A stretch of DNA of 64,000 bases from Linnemannia elongata (GCA_036320915.1 JAXBDG010000003.1:1674001-1738000); one strand, 5' to 3'; positions 10,403-24,046 are shown, numbered from the stretch's first letter. Program-made: numbers and translations. Notes: generated from the sequence alone by a model not told the origin.

Positions 10403-13309
10403 GGCAACAACGCCACTGTATATAATGTTGAGGGCGTGAAGCTGTGATACCCAACCACCTCACGTCTTCTACCACTCTTTCACGATAATGGAATGAAAAT
10501 TCTCCTACGTATTTTTCCTGCCTCCCTCTTTTCTTTACTCTTTCCTTCACAGCCTGCCTCCCCACAAAATACAAACGCTCAAAAAAGGAAGGTATCCACT
10601 GAACAATAAACCTACAAAAAAAATCCCGACAACCACAAAAAAAGTGCCGCTAGCCAGCCAGATAGCCTTTTCAACTTGCGTCATTTTTTTTGCATGTATC
10701 CAGGGGTCGTAAAATAATGTCGGGGCTCATTTTTATTATGACTGTTTATTACTACTATGGTGACAACGGAGGAAACGAAAGGATCATCTCGTTAGGGTTG
10801 AATCGATAGCCGGCTCGGTAGCGGAGTAGTCTGCGAGTGGGATGTTGGAGGCGTGTGAAGGGTCATAAGTGCGCAAAGTCATGAGGAAGGGCTGGTCATA
10901 AGTTTCCCAAGTGGAAAGCAGGAAATGAAAGTGAACCAAAGATTGAGAACGGAGGGAAAGAGTGTGAGGAAGCCAAAGTATGAACTGGAACAAAAGGTAA
11001 GAAAGGGAGGACAGCAACAAGTGAGCAGCAACAAGCAATTCGTTTTATTATCATCGCCAATGGACGTGTTCGTTCTCTCATAAATCTCATAATCTATTCC
11101 GACTGGTGGGGATATGATTTGTCGATCGTCGTCTGAGTCTGACTGAGAGTGAAGGAGGTAAAAAGGGGTGGGCGACTGGATTTGGAAAGGTAAGAAGGAG
11201 AGGAGGTGGTGGGAGGAGTGGGGAAGAAGACCGAAGAGTTTTTTGCTTGGTTTCATAGGCGGGTAGCAGGGACGGACCCATGACGTAGTGTTGTTGTATT
11301 TGCTATGAGGAAGATTTTGCTTAGGGGCACTCTGTGTGAAAAGAGAGGAGGTAAAGGAAGGGCAAGGAAAGAAGGAAGCATTGACCGCCTTATGTGCAAT
11401 AGGCGCTATGTTTGTGTGAATGGACTTGGAATCAGAGGGAGACAAAGAAACCTCTGCTGCATACGCAAAAGCGGCAACCCCTGGAATCCGTATTGCTTTG
11501 TTTACATTTTCATCACTTTATGCATCAGCAATCCTTGCTTGTCTGTTGTTGCAATTCTGTTGGCTAGGGAGACAGGGTAAGCTACAGAATTGAAGATGAC
11601 CCTGTTTGCTCCCCCTTGTGTTTGGCAAGCGGAGAATCTCTCATTTCATTCAGAAGTGAGTGTTACACAGAACAGGACATGTGTGATTGTGTTTGTGTAT
11701 TGTGGTCGATGTTGGTGTCAAAGAGGAAAAGAGAAACGGGAGCAAGACCCACTGTCAAATAGAGTAAGCATCTTAAGTCACCAACCTTCCTCTTTTCCCT
11801 CTCTTTGGCCCTTTGACCCTTTGACTACTCTCCTTCTGTCTCGTTATGCTTTCATCATCGCCTCTCCCTTTTCCTTTCCCTCTCTTCTCTTTCACCCTTT
11901 TATCTCTGTCGTCCTTTTGTCCGTGTCTCGAAGTCAAGTTTTGCGTGTAAACGTTTTATTTCTGTGCGTGTATGTGTTTGGATTTTACCCTCATCCTCGC
12001 TTGCACCCGACATTTTTTTTTGTTTTGTTTTTTTGAGAAAGGTAAGCTGCAAGATGATGACATAGGTCGTGCAACCTTTCTCCCTTCCTTTTTGTTCATC
12101 TCTCTCCAGCGCAAGGAAAAATGTAAACAATAAACAACAACAACAACAAAAACAACAAAAGAGTAGATTACTGTATTCAACGAACACAGCCGACTGAGCA
12201 AAAAGACACAAAACTTTCTCTCTTTTCTTCTCTTCATCGGAGTTCCCTGTTTATCTCTTTTTTCTTCTCTTTCTTTTTGGCGATTCCCTTAAAGCACGTT
12301 TTTTTCTTTCTTTGCCTCTGGCATGGACTCAAAAAAAGAAGGAAAGAGAGAAGGGTACCCTGCACCATCGCTCAAAGAACAAATGGATACCCGCACCGTC
12401 ATCAACTTTTTCATGCTTGAATTGGTCACTCTTTGACCTTTCCCATATCCTTACTTTCAGCCTTTCATGGACACTTCCTGTGGTCGCTGACATGATCACA
12501 ACAATGGCTCAATTGTTCGATTGCGAAACAACAATTCAATGCTTTTATTTATTTTGATTCTCCACACTTCTTTTCCTCGTCCCTGCCTCAATTTCCTTCC
12601 TTCGTTTCAATTTCGCCAACAAAGAAGAAGCTCGTGTGCGCTTCTGTGTGTAGTGCCGCTTAGTAGTTCTTGCAAAAATAAGAGATCACCACTGCTTCTC
12701 CTCGTTTCTATATTTATCGTCATCTATGGAACTCAGCATCGCGAGCACTTTAGAGCGGGTTCCTTACGGCCTAATAACCGTACGCTAAGCATCAGCTGAA
12801 AAACCCGTCTCCCCAGCCTTGTTTTCTTCCTTTTGGAGTTTTGCTCGTTGGCCGTTATGGGCCGTCCTTTCCCGATAAGTAACAAACGAGAGTGAAATGA
12901 TATGTGAGAGCACATCCAAATGCCATTCCTTTCTTTGTTTTTCAATTTCTCCTCTCCTCTCGTTCATTTTTCATTTTTCTTTCTATGTTATGTAACAATG
13001 GCGAATTTGGGTTGTGGATGGATGGAGGTGAGCACTTAATAGACTAGTGCAAAGGTGATCTGAGCAGGACGAAGATCGGTCGGTTGAGCCGTTTTTCTTC
13101 TTTCCCTTTGTTTCTCGACAAACTCTTTGCTATCACAAAAAAGAAAACATAAACAATCATTGCCCTGTTATCGTGCCCCTCGATGTTCAAGTGCGGGATA
13201 GATCCATGATATGTCTCTATGTATGCGTGTGTTATGTGTTGTTGGTTGTTTTGAAAGAAAAAGAGAGCCGGTTTTAATGCAAGATACAGCATGCTGCATT
13301 CTTCATGCC

Positions 13310-13329
13310 AAAAAAAAAAAAAAAAAAAA
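13310..13329 (+). repeat. A20 homopolymer tract
   Basis: Uninterrupted run of A in the gene-poor interval, not near any start codon I can support. Confidence 0.85.
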
Positions 13330-16309
13330 TAGTCGGGCCACGACCAGCATGATGGTTGAACCCTTAGGGAACAAGCCCTTAGTCCAGAGGAACATGGCCC
13401 GTATGTGTTCCATACAATTGCATAAAAATGAGCTCTTGCGGGCTCTCCAGGTAATCTCCTCTGCCATTTCTTTCACAAAAGACGGACAGGGCCGAAAATC
13501 GCAGACGGGTGATGAAGGGCTATAGGGCAGTGATATCTTTGTGTTAAATCTCAATATCTCTAAGTGCACGCTTCAATCCCATCCACAGTACCTTACTGGT
13601 TACGATCCCTTTGTTCAGGGCAAGGTACAAAAAGAAGAAAAGAAAAAAAAAGAATAGGCCCGAAGAACGTAACTGATGACCATATTGTTCAGTTGCGTAT
13701 ATTTGTGTTGAGAACGAATAATGGAAATCCCTATTATTTGAACCGCCTTCTTCTCGCTCCAGTCGACGCCTTTTTTTGACAATAGGTGCTTGCCTACACC
13801 TATGGACAGTTCGGATGCCACATGATTCACGCCTTCGATGAATAGAAGACAAGAGAAGAAAAAAAAAGGTTGAACGACAACCACGTTGTCTCTATTCAGT
13901 TGATTGCTACTGTTGAATTAAATCTCATGTAGCGTCAGAACGGCACAATATTGAGTATGAGAACGAACGTCCAATCATGGGTTATGGTGCGATGGATGTC
14001 TTCAAGAATGATCAGACAAAGGAAGGACAGTCTGTCTAAATTTGAACAGCAATTCAGATTGGAGACAAATGGTGAATCATACTCCTTCGTTCGATCTACG
14101 GACATGCAAGCGTAGGTTGTTTTCTTTTGTCGCAGGCGGAATATATAGGATTGATTCCTCGAGTTCTTGTATTATTGTTTAGTCTAGGTTATTATTTAGA
14201 GCTCGTTCAGAAGCAGAAATGGAAAGAATTGCTTCTGATTTTCCTCCGCACATCAGATCTGGTTCTACCAAGGAGTAAGCCGTCATTTCTCGTAAAAAGA
14301 GCCACCAAACAAAAGGTTGTGTGTGCGCTTGTCTAAACGGCTTACTCTCTCTTGTTATTTTCAGCATTCCTTCACAGCTCGTAATGTGAATTGCACTAAG
14401 AAAATTAAAAAGACGCGGGCGTGTAACAAAAGGAAGGGGGTAGAGAGAAGGAGGAAAGGAGAGAACTTGAACAAAGACAGAAAAAAGATGGAAGGAGACA
14501 TCAACTGAGGGGAGGAGTTTTGTTATGAGTGGTGCTCTTGTCGATCAAACTTCATGAAGCTGGCATGTCCCAATTCTAGCTTGCTTTTTGCCCTGTGAGA
14601 GCAAAAAAAAACCAAACCAAATGGCCAAACACCGACCTCAAAGCAACGACCAGCATCCATTTTACCACAACGAAGGAGCGACATGCCCTTGCCTTCATTT
14701 CTCTTTATTATACCCTTTGGGCAAAATGGCCAGAGCAATACAAAGAGCATTCCCTTTTGTTTTTTTTATTTGATGTCTGGGGTTTCGTTTAGACAATCGA
14801 AAAGCAAAAAAATAAATTAAAAACAAAGACGCCGCCTCCGCCCGTTACATCGGTCTACACTCTGGTTGTTTGCATGGACGTCGCTCTCGATGAATGTTGT
14901 TGCGCTGCTGCAAGAACACGATGATATTTTTACAAGCGCGACAAATGACAGTGAACATGCGGACAAAAGGCGGCATGCATGGGATACCTTTCTTTCAAGT
15001 ATAAGGAGGGCATTGTTAATCGTTTTGTGTGGGCGTGTGTACTTTCATGCCTCCCTGTCGTTTTGGCGCCCTCTATTTTTTCTTTGTCCGCGAGGACCGG
15101 CATGGCGTTTGCCACTCGTTTTGTGTTTATCTCCATGCGTAAAAAAGATCTATTTACGAGGAAAATGCCTCGCTTTACGGCGAACGTGGGAATTCAGCAA
15201 AAGCAGAACGCATCATTATCTCCTCATCTTTTTTTCGCATAATATTGTCCGCCTTTTGCTCAGGTGCAATAAAAACAATCAACAATAAAGCATAGATGGA
15301 GCTGCAGTCATCTTTCTTTTGGGTGCACGGGGGTCGTGGAGTTGAGCTAGTTATAAGTTTTTGTTTCTTTTGTACAGACACAGAAACAGACTGAAAAGCA
15401 AACAGGCTGGCTGATGGAGGGTAGAGTAGAATGATAGGGGTTAATTGTTTGGGTAGGCAAGGTTACCAGACCAACCTTGTCCGCGCTTGGTACCTCGGCT
15501 GGGAGAATCAGGGTTCCCTCTTAACAGGGAAAGAAATGAGGTCACTAAACACAAAAAATTTTCTTTTGTGTCCGCTCAGTTCGCCGGGGGTAGAAGAGAG
15601 GGGCAAGGCTCTCACGTTTTGAAGAAAGAAAAAAGTCATCAGATTTCCTCCATGGGCCATCACTCATCTGCAATGGAATGAACAGTAGGAAGGAGCAAGT
15701 TATTTAGCGCAGGGCTCGGCCGTCTCGTCTCACTTTAATAGATGGACATTACTGAGATGCTGTTGTATGAAAAAGGATCGCCGGCAGAGTCAAATTCGCC
15801 TTCAATGGTTCATATCATTCATTATTGATCCTCTGCATGCAATCAAGTCAATCAATTGGGAGTTAATTGTCCTCTTCTTACGGGGGCGCAAAAAACAAAT
15901 GAAAATCAAAAAGAGGCGACTGGTGCCTTGATTTCTCTTGCTTCTTCCCCCTCAATCGCTGTTGTATTTTCCTCCCAATATGTCCCTTTCTTCAGCATAT
16001 TATTTTCTTTTTCCAAGAGCACAATTCTTGACTTGTCTTTCTTCGGGACCCCTGGACATGGGCATAGGGTAAAGAATAAATAAGAAAGCGCTGGAGCCAC
16101 GGCCAATTGATATTTCGTTTCCGCACAGGTCGGACGTGAAAGAGAGAGGATGAACGAGAGGAGAGGGGAGGAAGGGAGAGTGAACCTGGATATTATCTCA
16201 TCTTGCAAAGTTTAACGCACCAAGGCTCACCCGCTGCAACGAATCGGGTACTTGTGAACGGGAGCCGAGGCGGAGACAGTAGGTAGAGAGAGGTACTTGG
16301 TGACCACTC

Positions 16310-16332
16310 TTTTTTTTTTTTTTTTTTTTTTT
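16310..16332 (+). repeat. T23 homopolymer tract
   Basis: Uninterrupted run of T in the gene-poor interval, just before the onset of the long CT-rich block. Confidence 0.85.
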
Positions 16333-19300
16333 GACCCTCCAGAATTTGCTGTAGCACGTTCCAATAAGAAAATGCAGTTCTCCCCGCTTATACTTGTTCG
16401 TTCGATTGGAGAAAGTGGTTGAAATGGGAAATCAAAAGGGAAAATAAGAGCTGCTCTGCTCTCACTCGAGTCGATGATCCTCTTTGCCAACCAAGTATGA
16501 GTATGAGAGGAGAGAGAAGAACCCTTGTCTCTCGTTGTTTGTGCTCACCAACCAACATTTTTTTTTGTGTTTGTGTGTTGTACTCCGTGACGACATGACG
16601 ACAGTCAAGGCCCAACCCTAATGCCTACTCGTATTGTTCTCGCTGTTCTTTTTCCCTTTGCAAAATTGCAATATAACTTTGGCGGTGGGGCATCGAAGCA
16701 CACACACACCACCACCACCTCTTTTCTCTTGTACCCGCTCTCAATTGTTGCGGCTCTCAACAACCCTCAACCCGCCTTTTTTTCGACCCATTCAATCTAT
16801 CAAAACTTGGACATAATATTTCACAAGGGGTCTGGGGACCTCACTCTCACTAATTCACACTCCCTAGCCCATAGTCCAGTCATCTGTCCAACCCTTTGCT
16901 TCAACTCACATTCCAGTCTTTTGTTGTCCACCTTTTTTTCCCTTCTCTTTATCCAGGCGGGCTTGAATGAACTTTTAAGTTTTCTGTTTTCTGGGTCAAA
17001 AAAACAAACATGAAGACGAAAAGTGATGTCGACGGTAGTAAACCAAGCAAGGGAATGTAGAAGCCTGAAGGTGCTCTCGAGAAAAAAAAAAAAAAAAAAA
17101 CGAAAAACAACAACGAGAGACAACTGCTGTAATTTACATGAGTTAGGTGTACACATGTAGGCGGTCCTCGTCCATCGTTATTACTGCTTTGCTCGAAAAG
17201 CGTAGTTTAAGTACAAAAAGTTAATAGAGAATACCCGCCCTGTTTACTATTGAGTAATAGATGCAATATAAAAAAAAATACCCCCATTCCCTAAGTTCAA
17301 GGGCTTGGACGACCCATTTTTTTGCTCAAGTCCATTCATTCGCCAAATTTTCATTTTCGCAACCCACTCAATTTTTTTCACTCAGTCTTTACACTTCACC
17401 AACTCTGTCATTCATTCACTCACACGCTTTGCTTCTTGTAGGTAGCAACAGCAGAGAGCGATAAACAATAATAACAGCATCCGTCGTCTTCAACCTCAAC
17501 TCGTTCTTGTGCCGAATATCCTTTACCCTGTCCAGCACTGTTCAGCCTTCCTTGTTTTGAGTTGAGCAGACGACAAAAACAACGACAAAGAAAACGACGA
17601 AGGGTAGGACAGAAGGAACACACTAGCGCATCCCTCGTTTTAATTGTTGCTCTTTTGCCTTGCATCCCTTCCTTTATAAACCGCTGGCCATCACCACTCT
17701 TCCCCCTCTTTCACTCTCTTTCTTCTCTTCTTCATCCTCGACTCTTCCTCCTTCGGTCGCAGACTCATTCAAAGCTACCTCTCCTACATATCGGAAGCAG
17801 TCTTGATCGTCTCTCTCCTTCACCTATTCTCTCTCTTCTCGTACACCTTTCACGAATACCTTATCTACTCACCCACAAACACACTCACACACTTTCCCCG
17901 AGCACTGTATTGCTTCATTCTCTCTTCCTTTCTCTCTTTTCAATATCCTCCACCTGCACCTGGTCCGTCTCCCTTCAGTTCCCCGCCACTTAAAAGCAAA
18001 ACAAAACGTCCCCTGGAATCAACTCGGTTTTGCTTTCAGTAGCCACCTATCTCCCTTTAACCAGTTTTTAATCATCAAGCCCACTGCATCTTCAGGATAA
18101 TCATTCTCAAAAAAGGTATAGACATCCTGCAATTACTTTCTTCATACCACCCTCCTCCATCCTCGACTGCAGCACAGCGGCGCGCGCTCCGATCCATCGT
18201 CAGTCGGTATCATTTGTGCGAAAGCCTTTATTTGTTCGACATCATCTTCCAGTCATATCTACACAGATCATTCTCCCTCTTTTTTTTCCGCCTCGTGCCC
18301 TTCCTCAACGCCTTTGCCCCAGCTACCATATTTCTTCAGGAATAGCCAAAGCTTTCTTGATTTCGGTAGCGATTCTTCACCGGTCGACCGCCTATTTTTT
18401 TTTTTTTTTGGAGGCAAACATGATTATCAGCACCCATCCCATCGGCAAGTTTTTATTATTGTTTTTGTCTTCTTTTACTATCTGAGATGGTAGCAACAAT
18501 GACGGCGTTGCTTTTTTCCTTCAACCCACCGAGACACGATTCCAGTGTCGGAGCTTACCTCCATCTGCACTATTTCTCAATGAGCAACAGGAGATACGAG
18601 GGCAGAGGAGGAAAGGACAGCAGGATCCCTGCTTATCGTCGTCATTAATTGGCACAAAAGGGAACAAGGCGTATACCAGGAGAAAAAGCTGTTCTGGTTG
18701 AACCTTTATGTCTCTATTCCCACATCATTTTCACCTCCAGTCCTGTTCTTATTTGCTCACTCTCTTTTTCTCTCACCTTTTCTCTCTCCTTTTTCTTCTC
18801 TGCACTTTCTCTTTCTTCCTCGGCTCATTCGCCCTCTTGTTTGAAAACAACGCCCACCTTGCCTTGCCTCACCATCATTATTCTCTGATTGATACACCAA
18901 CCCACGTTCACAGAAAACAGAGTTGTTGGCTGACTTTGGAGGTTTATCCTTTTTTTCTTGTTTGATTTTCCATACAGAACCCTTTTTTCTTTTTCTCAAT
19001 TGAGTCCCGAGAGCCGGAAAATATTTTAAAAGTAACAGAAGGGAAAACGACTTTCACGGTAAGTTTGGGCATTGTTATGATTCGGATTGAAGATACGCTA
19101 TCCAACCCTCCTCCTCCAAACTTCCTCCCATAATGCCAACCCTCCAGGCGCCATATAACAAGATCACACATAGACCATCCATTTTGTATCTTTGATGGGT
19201 TTTGCTCATCATCTTCTTGGCTCATTTGCCTCCCCTAAAAGCACACATACGGACACATCCCTCTGATCCTCAAAAAACACAATACATTAGTATGATCCCA

Positions 19301-19973
19301 CCATCAGCAGCACACTCGACTCTGCACTCTCCTATTCTCCCTTCCCCTTACTTGCCCACAACAACAACGCGTCGTATTATGGCATTCATTCCGTGATTTT
19401 TGGAAATTGAACCAACAGAGAAAATGAGAGAGTTGTGCTCCCATCTTTTCATCTTTCCCCTTTCTTTCGCGCCTTATCTTGTTCCTCCTGCTTCCCCCCT
19501 TTCTATGACGCACTTGTACAGAATGGATAAACAGGCTTTGCGGACGGTAGTCATCAACTGCCAACTCAACAACAACACAACAACAAAAAGATACATACTG
19601 TCTTGGGTCTTGGTCTTCTCCTCTTCATTGTCACCTGATTGACCTGGGGAATTCTATGAGGATGTAGTAGAATTGAAGTGGAACAAACCCCTCCCTCAAC
19701 TCCACCTGTCTAGCTATTGATCCACCTAAGAGGGGATGGAGATCTACGCCCACGTCTGGCACAGGCATTGCCTGGCGCAACGGCGCAATATTCTATTTTT
19801 CACCCATGTGCAATTGTGCTATGTATCCTTTTTCTCAGTTACTAATACAAATGTCTCTGTCTGTTCAAACTATTGTTGTATAAAATAGAACTCCTTCATT
19901 GTTTGGTCCTTGGCGGAGTCACCACATCGTCTCCCCTTCAAACCAGACAATCGATTCATATCGCAACCCCCCG

Positions 19974-21558
19974 ATGCTCTCCGTCTGCAGTCCTTTGCAA
20001 ATCGAATCTACCACGTCCTTTCCCTTCCTCTCAAACATGAAAACACACCTCAGCAGTACAACATCTCAACCCCAGGCAGTCACCGATTACACTTCTTCCC
20101 CTCCTTCATCATCCCAGTCCACCTTCTCTGACTGGAAGTCAGCACCTACATCCTCATCCTCCACTACCACCACAGCATCCGCTTTGTCAGCCATTGACAC
20201 AATATTGACCAAGACAGAGCCCACCACCACCACTAACTACATCGACATTGCTGGCCAAGTCGAGAGTTTAGAGCAGCCCGACATCAAACCAATCGGTAAA
20301 AAAGCACAAATGATTTCACATGGTCAAGAAAAGGTGCTTCATTCATGTCGTTTGATATTAACTAACTTTGTTTCCCCTTTCATTCTATAGTTGACGCAAT
20401 GGTCCCATCTCAATCACAGGCACCACCACAGCCAGTATATCCATCAACCTACTATGCAGCATCTGAATTCGACCAGACAAAGTCACTGCCAACTCAATTT
20501 AACACTACTCAATACATGGCACCAGGAACTTATGCAGGGGGGCATCACCCCTACGCGCCTAGCGTTCAGCCTGCCATTCACCGTCGACCATCTTTGATGG
20601 TTGGTCAACAAAAGCACCACGCATACCCACACTCCCCCCCAGACTCGCGCACCAGGACCGACTATCCTGCTCAACTTTCTGACAACACCCATCAACCTGC
20701 CATGGATCTTTCCCATTCTCCAGTACAGCCCGGTCTTCAGGACTCACATGGTCGTCATGGCTCCTTGGACTCGACAGCACAGCATCACCTTCCTCCATTG
20801 ACTGAGACATTGCAGAGGATCGATCACGGCTCACCCCGCTCGCGGCCTCAACCCTCTACTGCGAGTATCGATGGCACGATCTCCTCCAGTTACTATCCTC
20901 AGATTCCCTTGCCCGGTGCTCCAGCCGTGGGCTCAAATGTTCCTGTCAACCAAGCCTACAGCCGGCGCGTCACCTATCCCTTTGTGCCCTCGATCGACAC
21001 AAGCTCTGGCTTGCTAATGAACAGTCTGACCAGCCCCGAGAACTCTGGATCCAGCCCTTTGATTGGCAGTCCGTTTACTCACAGTAGCGTGGTGAGTGCC
21101 AACGCAGTCCCAGTCCATGGAATGGTCCGTTCATCTCCTTTGATTGGATATATGGACGCCATGACCCTCCAGTCTTCCTCGCATACCCACCCCGCGCAAA
21201 TGTCCCCCCACAATGGATCGTATCCTCCTTCCCTCCAACAGGTTGCTGGAGCTCAACAGCAGCCCCAGGGAGCTGGATGGTTCGCTGATACTGGCCTTGA
21301 CGGTGTTGATAACGGCCAGGGAGGAAACAAAACCTACTCCTTTGTTCCAATCTCGGGGGTGAACTCTAAAAAGAGACCTCGCCGCCGATTTGACGAGATT
21401 GAGCGTTTGTATGTGTGCAACTGGGCTGACTGCGAAAAGAGCTACGGCACCTTAAACCACCTGAACGCACATGTCACCATGCAAAAGCACGGACCAAAGC
21501 GCAATCCCGCTGGTAGGTTTCCTCTCCCCTCTTTTCCTTTTTGGCATGTTTTTTCCGC

Positions 21559-21598
<40 letters not shown>

Positions 21599-22005
21599 CC
21601 CTGGACCTTGTTACTCAATTCTTTTCTTTTGCTTCTTCTAAATGTACAGAATTCAAGGAACTTCGCAAAGCCTGGAGGCGCCAGAAGAAGGCCGAGGAGG
21701 AGGCAGCTAAGCAGGCAGCCGCCTTCCAGAGCCAACACAACCAAGGAGGCCAGTTGCAGATTTGTGACCCAGTGATGAGCAATCTTCACCCTCACCCACT
21801 AGCCATGCAGGCCATGTCTCAACAGCAGCAACACCATCAACAACAGCACCAGCCCCACCAGCTCCCTCACCCTCATGAGCATCCCAACCAATACCAGCAA
21901 ACCCAGCACCACCAGCACCACCAGCACCACCAGCATCACCAAGTCCAAGGACAGCTCCAGCACCCTCATCCTCACCAGCACCATCACCACCCCATGGGAT
22001 TCTAA
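19974..22005 (+). CDS. Con7-like C2H2 zinc-finger transcription factor
   Basis: Probable nuclear transcription factor related to Con7, which controls morphogenesis and conidiation genes in filamentous ascomycetes. Exons 19974-20295, 20391-21512 and 21650-22005 join in phase to give 599 residues. Residues 1-430 are Ser/Thr/Pro/Gln-rich and probably disordered. Then come KRPRRRFDEIERLYVC and a single finger, CNWADCEKSYGTLNHLNAHV..., with Cys450, Cys455, His468 and His474 (C-x4-C-x12-H-x5-H). A basic helix, EFKELRKAWRRQKKAEEE, follows across the second intron. KRPRRR + finger + EFKE.RK is the Con7 family signature. The C-terminus is a His/Gln tail ending HHHHPMGF. The first ATG in frame after a probable leader acceptor (AAAATAG near 19887) was chosen; a coding exon further upstream cannot be excluded. 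The second intron holds a T37 run. Confidence 0.88.
21562..21598 (+). repeat. T37 homopolymer tract inside an intron
   Basis: Lies in the second intron of the Con7-like gene, between the exon encoding the finger and the exon encoding the basic helix. It is much longer than a normal polypyrimidine tract and sits in the middle of the intron. Confidence 0.9.
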
Positions 22006-22278
22006 GCTGCTCCCTTTTGATTCTTTTCTTTTTCGTTGTTTTTCTGCTTTCAAAATTGTTATTGTATCTGTTGTCGTTTTTCGTTTCTTTTCTTTCTTTT
22101 CTTTCTTTTCTTTTCATACTTATTCAATATGTACACTTTAATGCCGGAAAGAGGCTGGCGCCTTCTCCAAAACCCCCCACACATCTACACATCCATCGCA
22201 CACACAGCTCTTTTTTTTTACACTTTTTAGGTCCTACTCCTTTTTGTTTTTTTGTTGCCATTATTGTTGATCAGGAAA

Positions 22279-22284
22279 AATAAA
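22279..22284 (+). terminator. AATAAA poly(A) signal for the Con7-like gene
   Basis: Canonical AATAAA about 275 bases after the stop codon at 22005. Confidence 0.55.
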
Positions 22285-22968
22285 ACAAAAAAAGTTATCA
22301 ATCATCATTCAATCCAAATCAATCCAAGACATCTTCTCGCGTGGTGTTTCACTTTCTCGTGGTTGAAATGGTCAATAGCATCCGACATGGGGACTGGAGA
22401 AGGTTGTCACGCTAGAATGATTGCGTAAGGAAAGGTTGACAAAAACGTGGCGTAAGGTTGTTGTTTCCCTTTCTCTAAGGGCATGGTGACTCTCTACTTG
22501 AATAGAGAGCCAGCAGAAGTTTACTGTGCAGTAGGAAAGATAACAGAATGGCAAAAAAGATAGCGGATTTACCGCACCCCTCCTATCACGACATGACATA
22601 ACATGAAGAGGAGAATGGAACTCGATCGAACACAAGCGAAAGAATTAAAAATCTTCCTTGAGCTGGGGTTCAAGAAAGGGGTGCGGGGAGCAATTGACTT
22701 TCGAGCGGACCTGTGGACCCGATTTTTGTCATGTTTTAGGCTGTGAGCTTGCTGCTGTAGCAATTGGATGGGCGTTGCGCTTTGTTTGTGTTGCGGAGAG
22801 GAAGAATGAAATGGAAAGCAGCAGAAGAAAATGGACTGGGCGAATTGCAGGATGAAAGGGACTGCTTGTTTGCATGGATCGCATGTCCACTCCACACAGG
22901 CGTACCCTGGACCAAGAGGAGTGGTGTGGTGTGGGTAGGGACACAAGAGAAGAACACATATAAAAAGG

Positions 22969-22976
22969 AGGGACCC
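22969..22976 (+). promoter_or_regulatory. TATA box (TATAAAAA)
   Basis: TATAAAAA in CACATATAAAAAGGAGGG, directly before the start of the CT-rich block. It is the best candidate promoter for the R3H-SUZ gene, whose ATG is 1.35 kb downstream, implying a long and probably spliced leader. Confidence 0.45.
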
Positions 22977-23941
22977 TGAGAGGAAAAGGAAAATTCAATT
23001 GCCCCTCTCGTCTTCTCTCTCTTCCTTGTCCTGATACTTCACACGACAACTTAGGCTATATTCTCGTTGTTCTCGTGTCTCGTCTCTACCTATTGACACT
23101 CTCCACTCGTTTCCACTGCTCTCTTTTCGCCTTCTCGTGGAATGAACTGCTACACGGGGATTCCTCTCCATTTCAAACACCTCTCTCATTAACCTTTTTC
23201 ATAGTGGGTTCACCTCCCCACCCTCAACTCATTTTTCTCTTTTCTGCGCCTCTTGCCCATTCCGAAAAACCAAGACGGTCATTCATTTCCAATTGGCCAC
23301 ATCAAGACTACTCCCACAACTACACTACTCGACTTGACACTTGCCTCGCTCTTTCAGCCACTCTCACACCACACAAGTTAACATCCTCGCCATTTTCTCC
23401 TGTACTTCCGCTGTGCTCAGTTGACCCTTAAACCCTTCTTTTTAGCCACCTTTCTTTCTACCCCACAGTCATACAAAGCGTGCAAGGGTTGCTGTTCAAT
23501 TGAGAACGGAGTACTTTCCTATCCTTCTTCATTGTCTTCTCTTTCTTTCTCGCCTTTCCATCCCTTTTTTCACTCCCATTTTTATTTTTGCACATACACG
23601 ACCAACCCATGTCTTTTATCCAAAACGACAACAACGACGGCGGTAACAGCCAAGACCGTGACAGCAATAATTCGACAGGGGCGCAGGACCAGGTACTTTC
23701 ATAAACACTGTCCTTGGACTCCCCCCACCTTCGATTTGACAACCTCTTTCCCTCCCGTCTTTCCATTTTTCTCAATTGATGTCACAGCCGCTTGCTCTCC
23801 CCTCTCGTTCTCTCACGCCGTCCTTTTCCTTTCATCCTTCTTTTGATATGTGTACGGTAACCGTGCTGCCTTTTACCCGGCAGAGAGGAGAGATATGAAG
23901 GGAGGAGGCGACATATTGAGAAGAGGGTATGGACTAGCGTG

Positions 23942-23942
<1 letters not shown>

Positions 23943-23981
<39 letters not shown>

Positions 23982-24046
23982 GTATTTTCCTTTTGTGCCC
24001 AAAAAAAAAGAGAAAAAGGAAAAAAAAAAAAAAAAAAAAAAAAAAA
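23943..24046 (+). repeat. T38 ... A27 facing homopolymer tracts (potential hairpin)
   Basis: T38 (23943-23980), a short spacer with an A-run near 24000, then A27 (24020-24046). Transcribed, the two tracts could pair as a long A-U stem about 280 bases before the R3H start codon. Confidence 0.8.

Larger units (their letters stand above)
10098..19973. other. Largest gene-poor interval (about 9.9 kb)
   Basis: I find no convincing coding region. Short frames are low-complexity and lack splice logic. Base composition changes in blocks: AG-rich on plus around 10.8-11.4 kb, CT-rich 11.7-12.6 kb, mixed 12.8-16.2 kb, and strongly CT-rich 16.6-19.9 kb leading into the Con7-like gene. Tracts: A20 at 13310-13329, T23 at 16310-16332, A19 at 17082-17100. 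ACCAACATTTTTTTT occurs near 16550. An E-box-like AGTCACGTGC is at 10393-10402. No tRNA B-box or transposase motif was seen. It may hold long 5' leaders, leader introns or noncoding RNA. Confidence 0.45.

Noticed and set aside
10879..11445. 188-codon minus-strand open frame
   Set aside because: Low-complexity Ser/Phe/Leu composition from a biased strand, with no splice partners.
17562..17993. 143-codon plus-strand open frame
   Set aside because: Pure pyrimidine-strand composition (Ser/Leu/His/Thr); typical of the non-coding leaders here.
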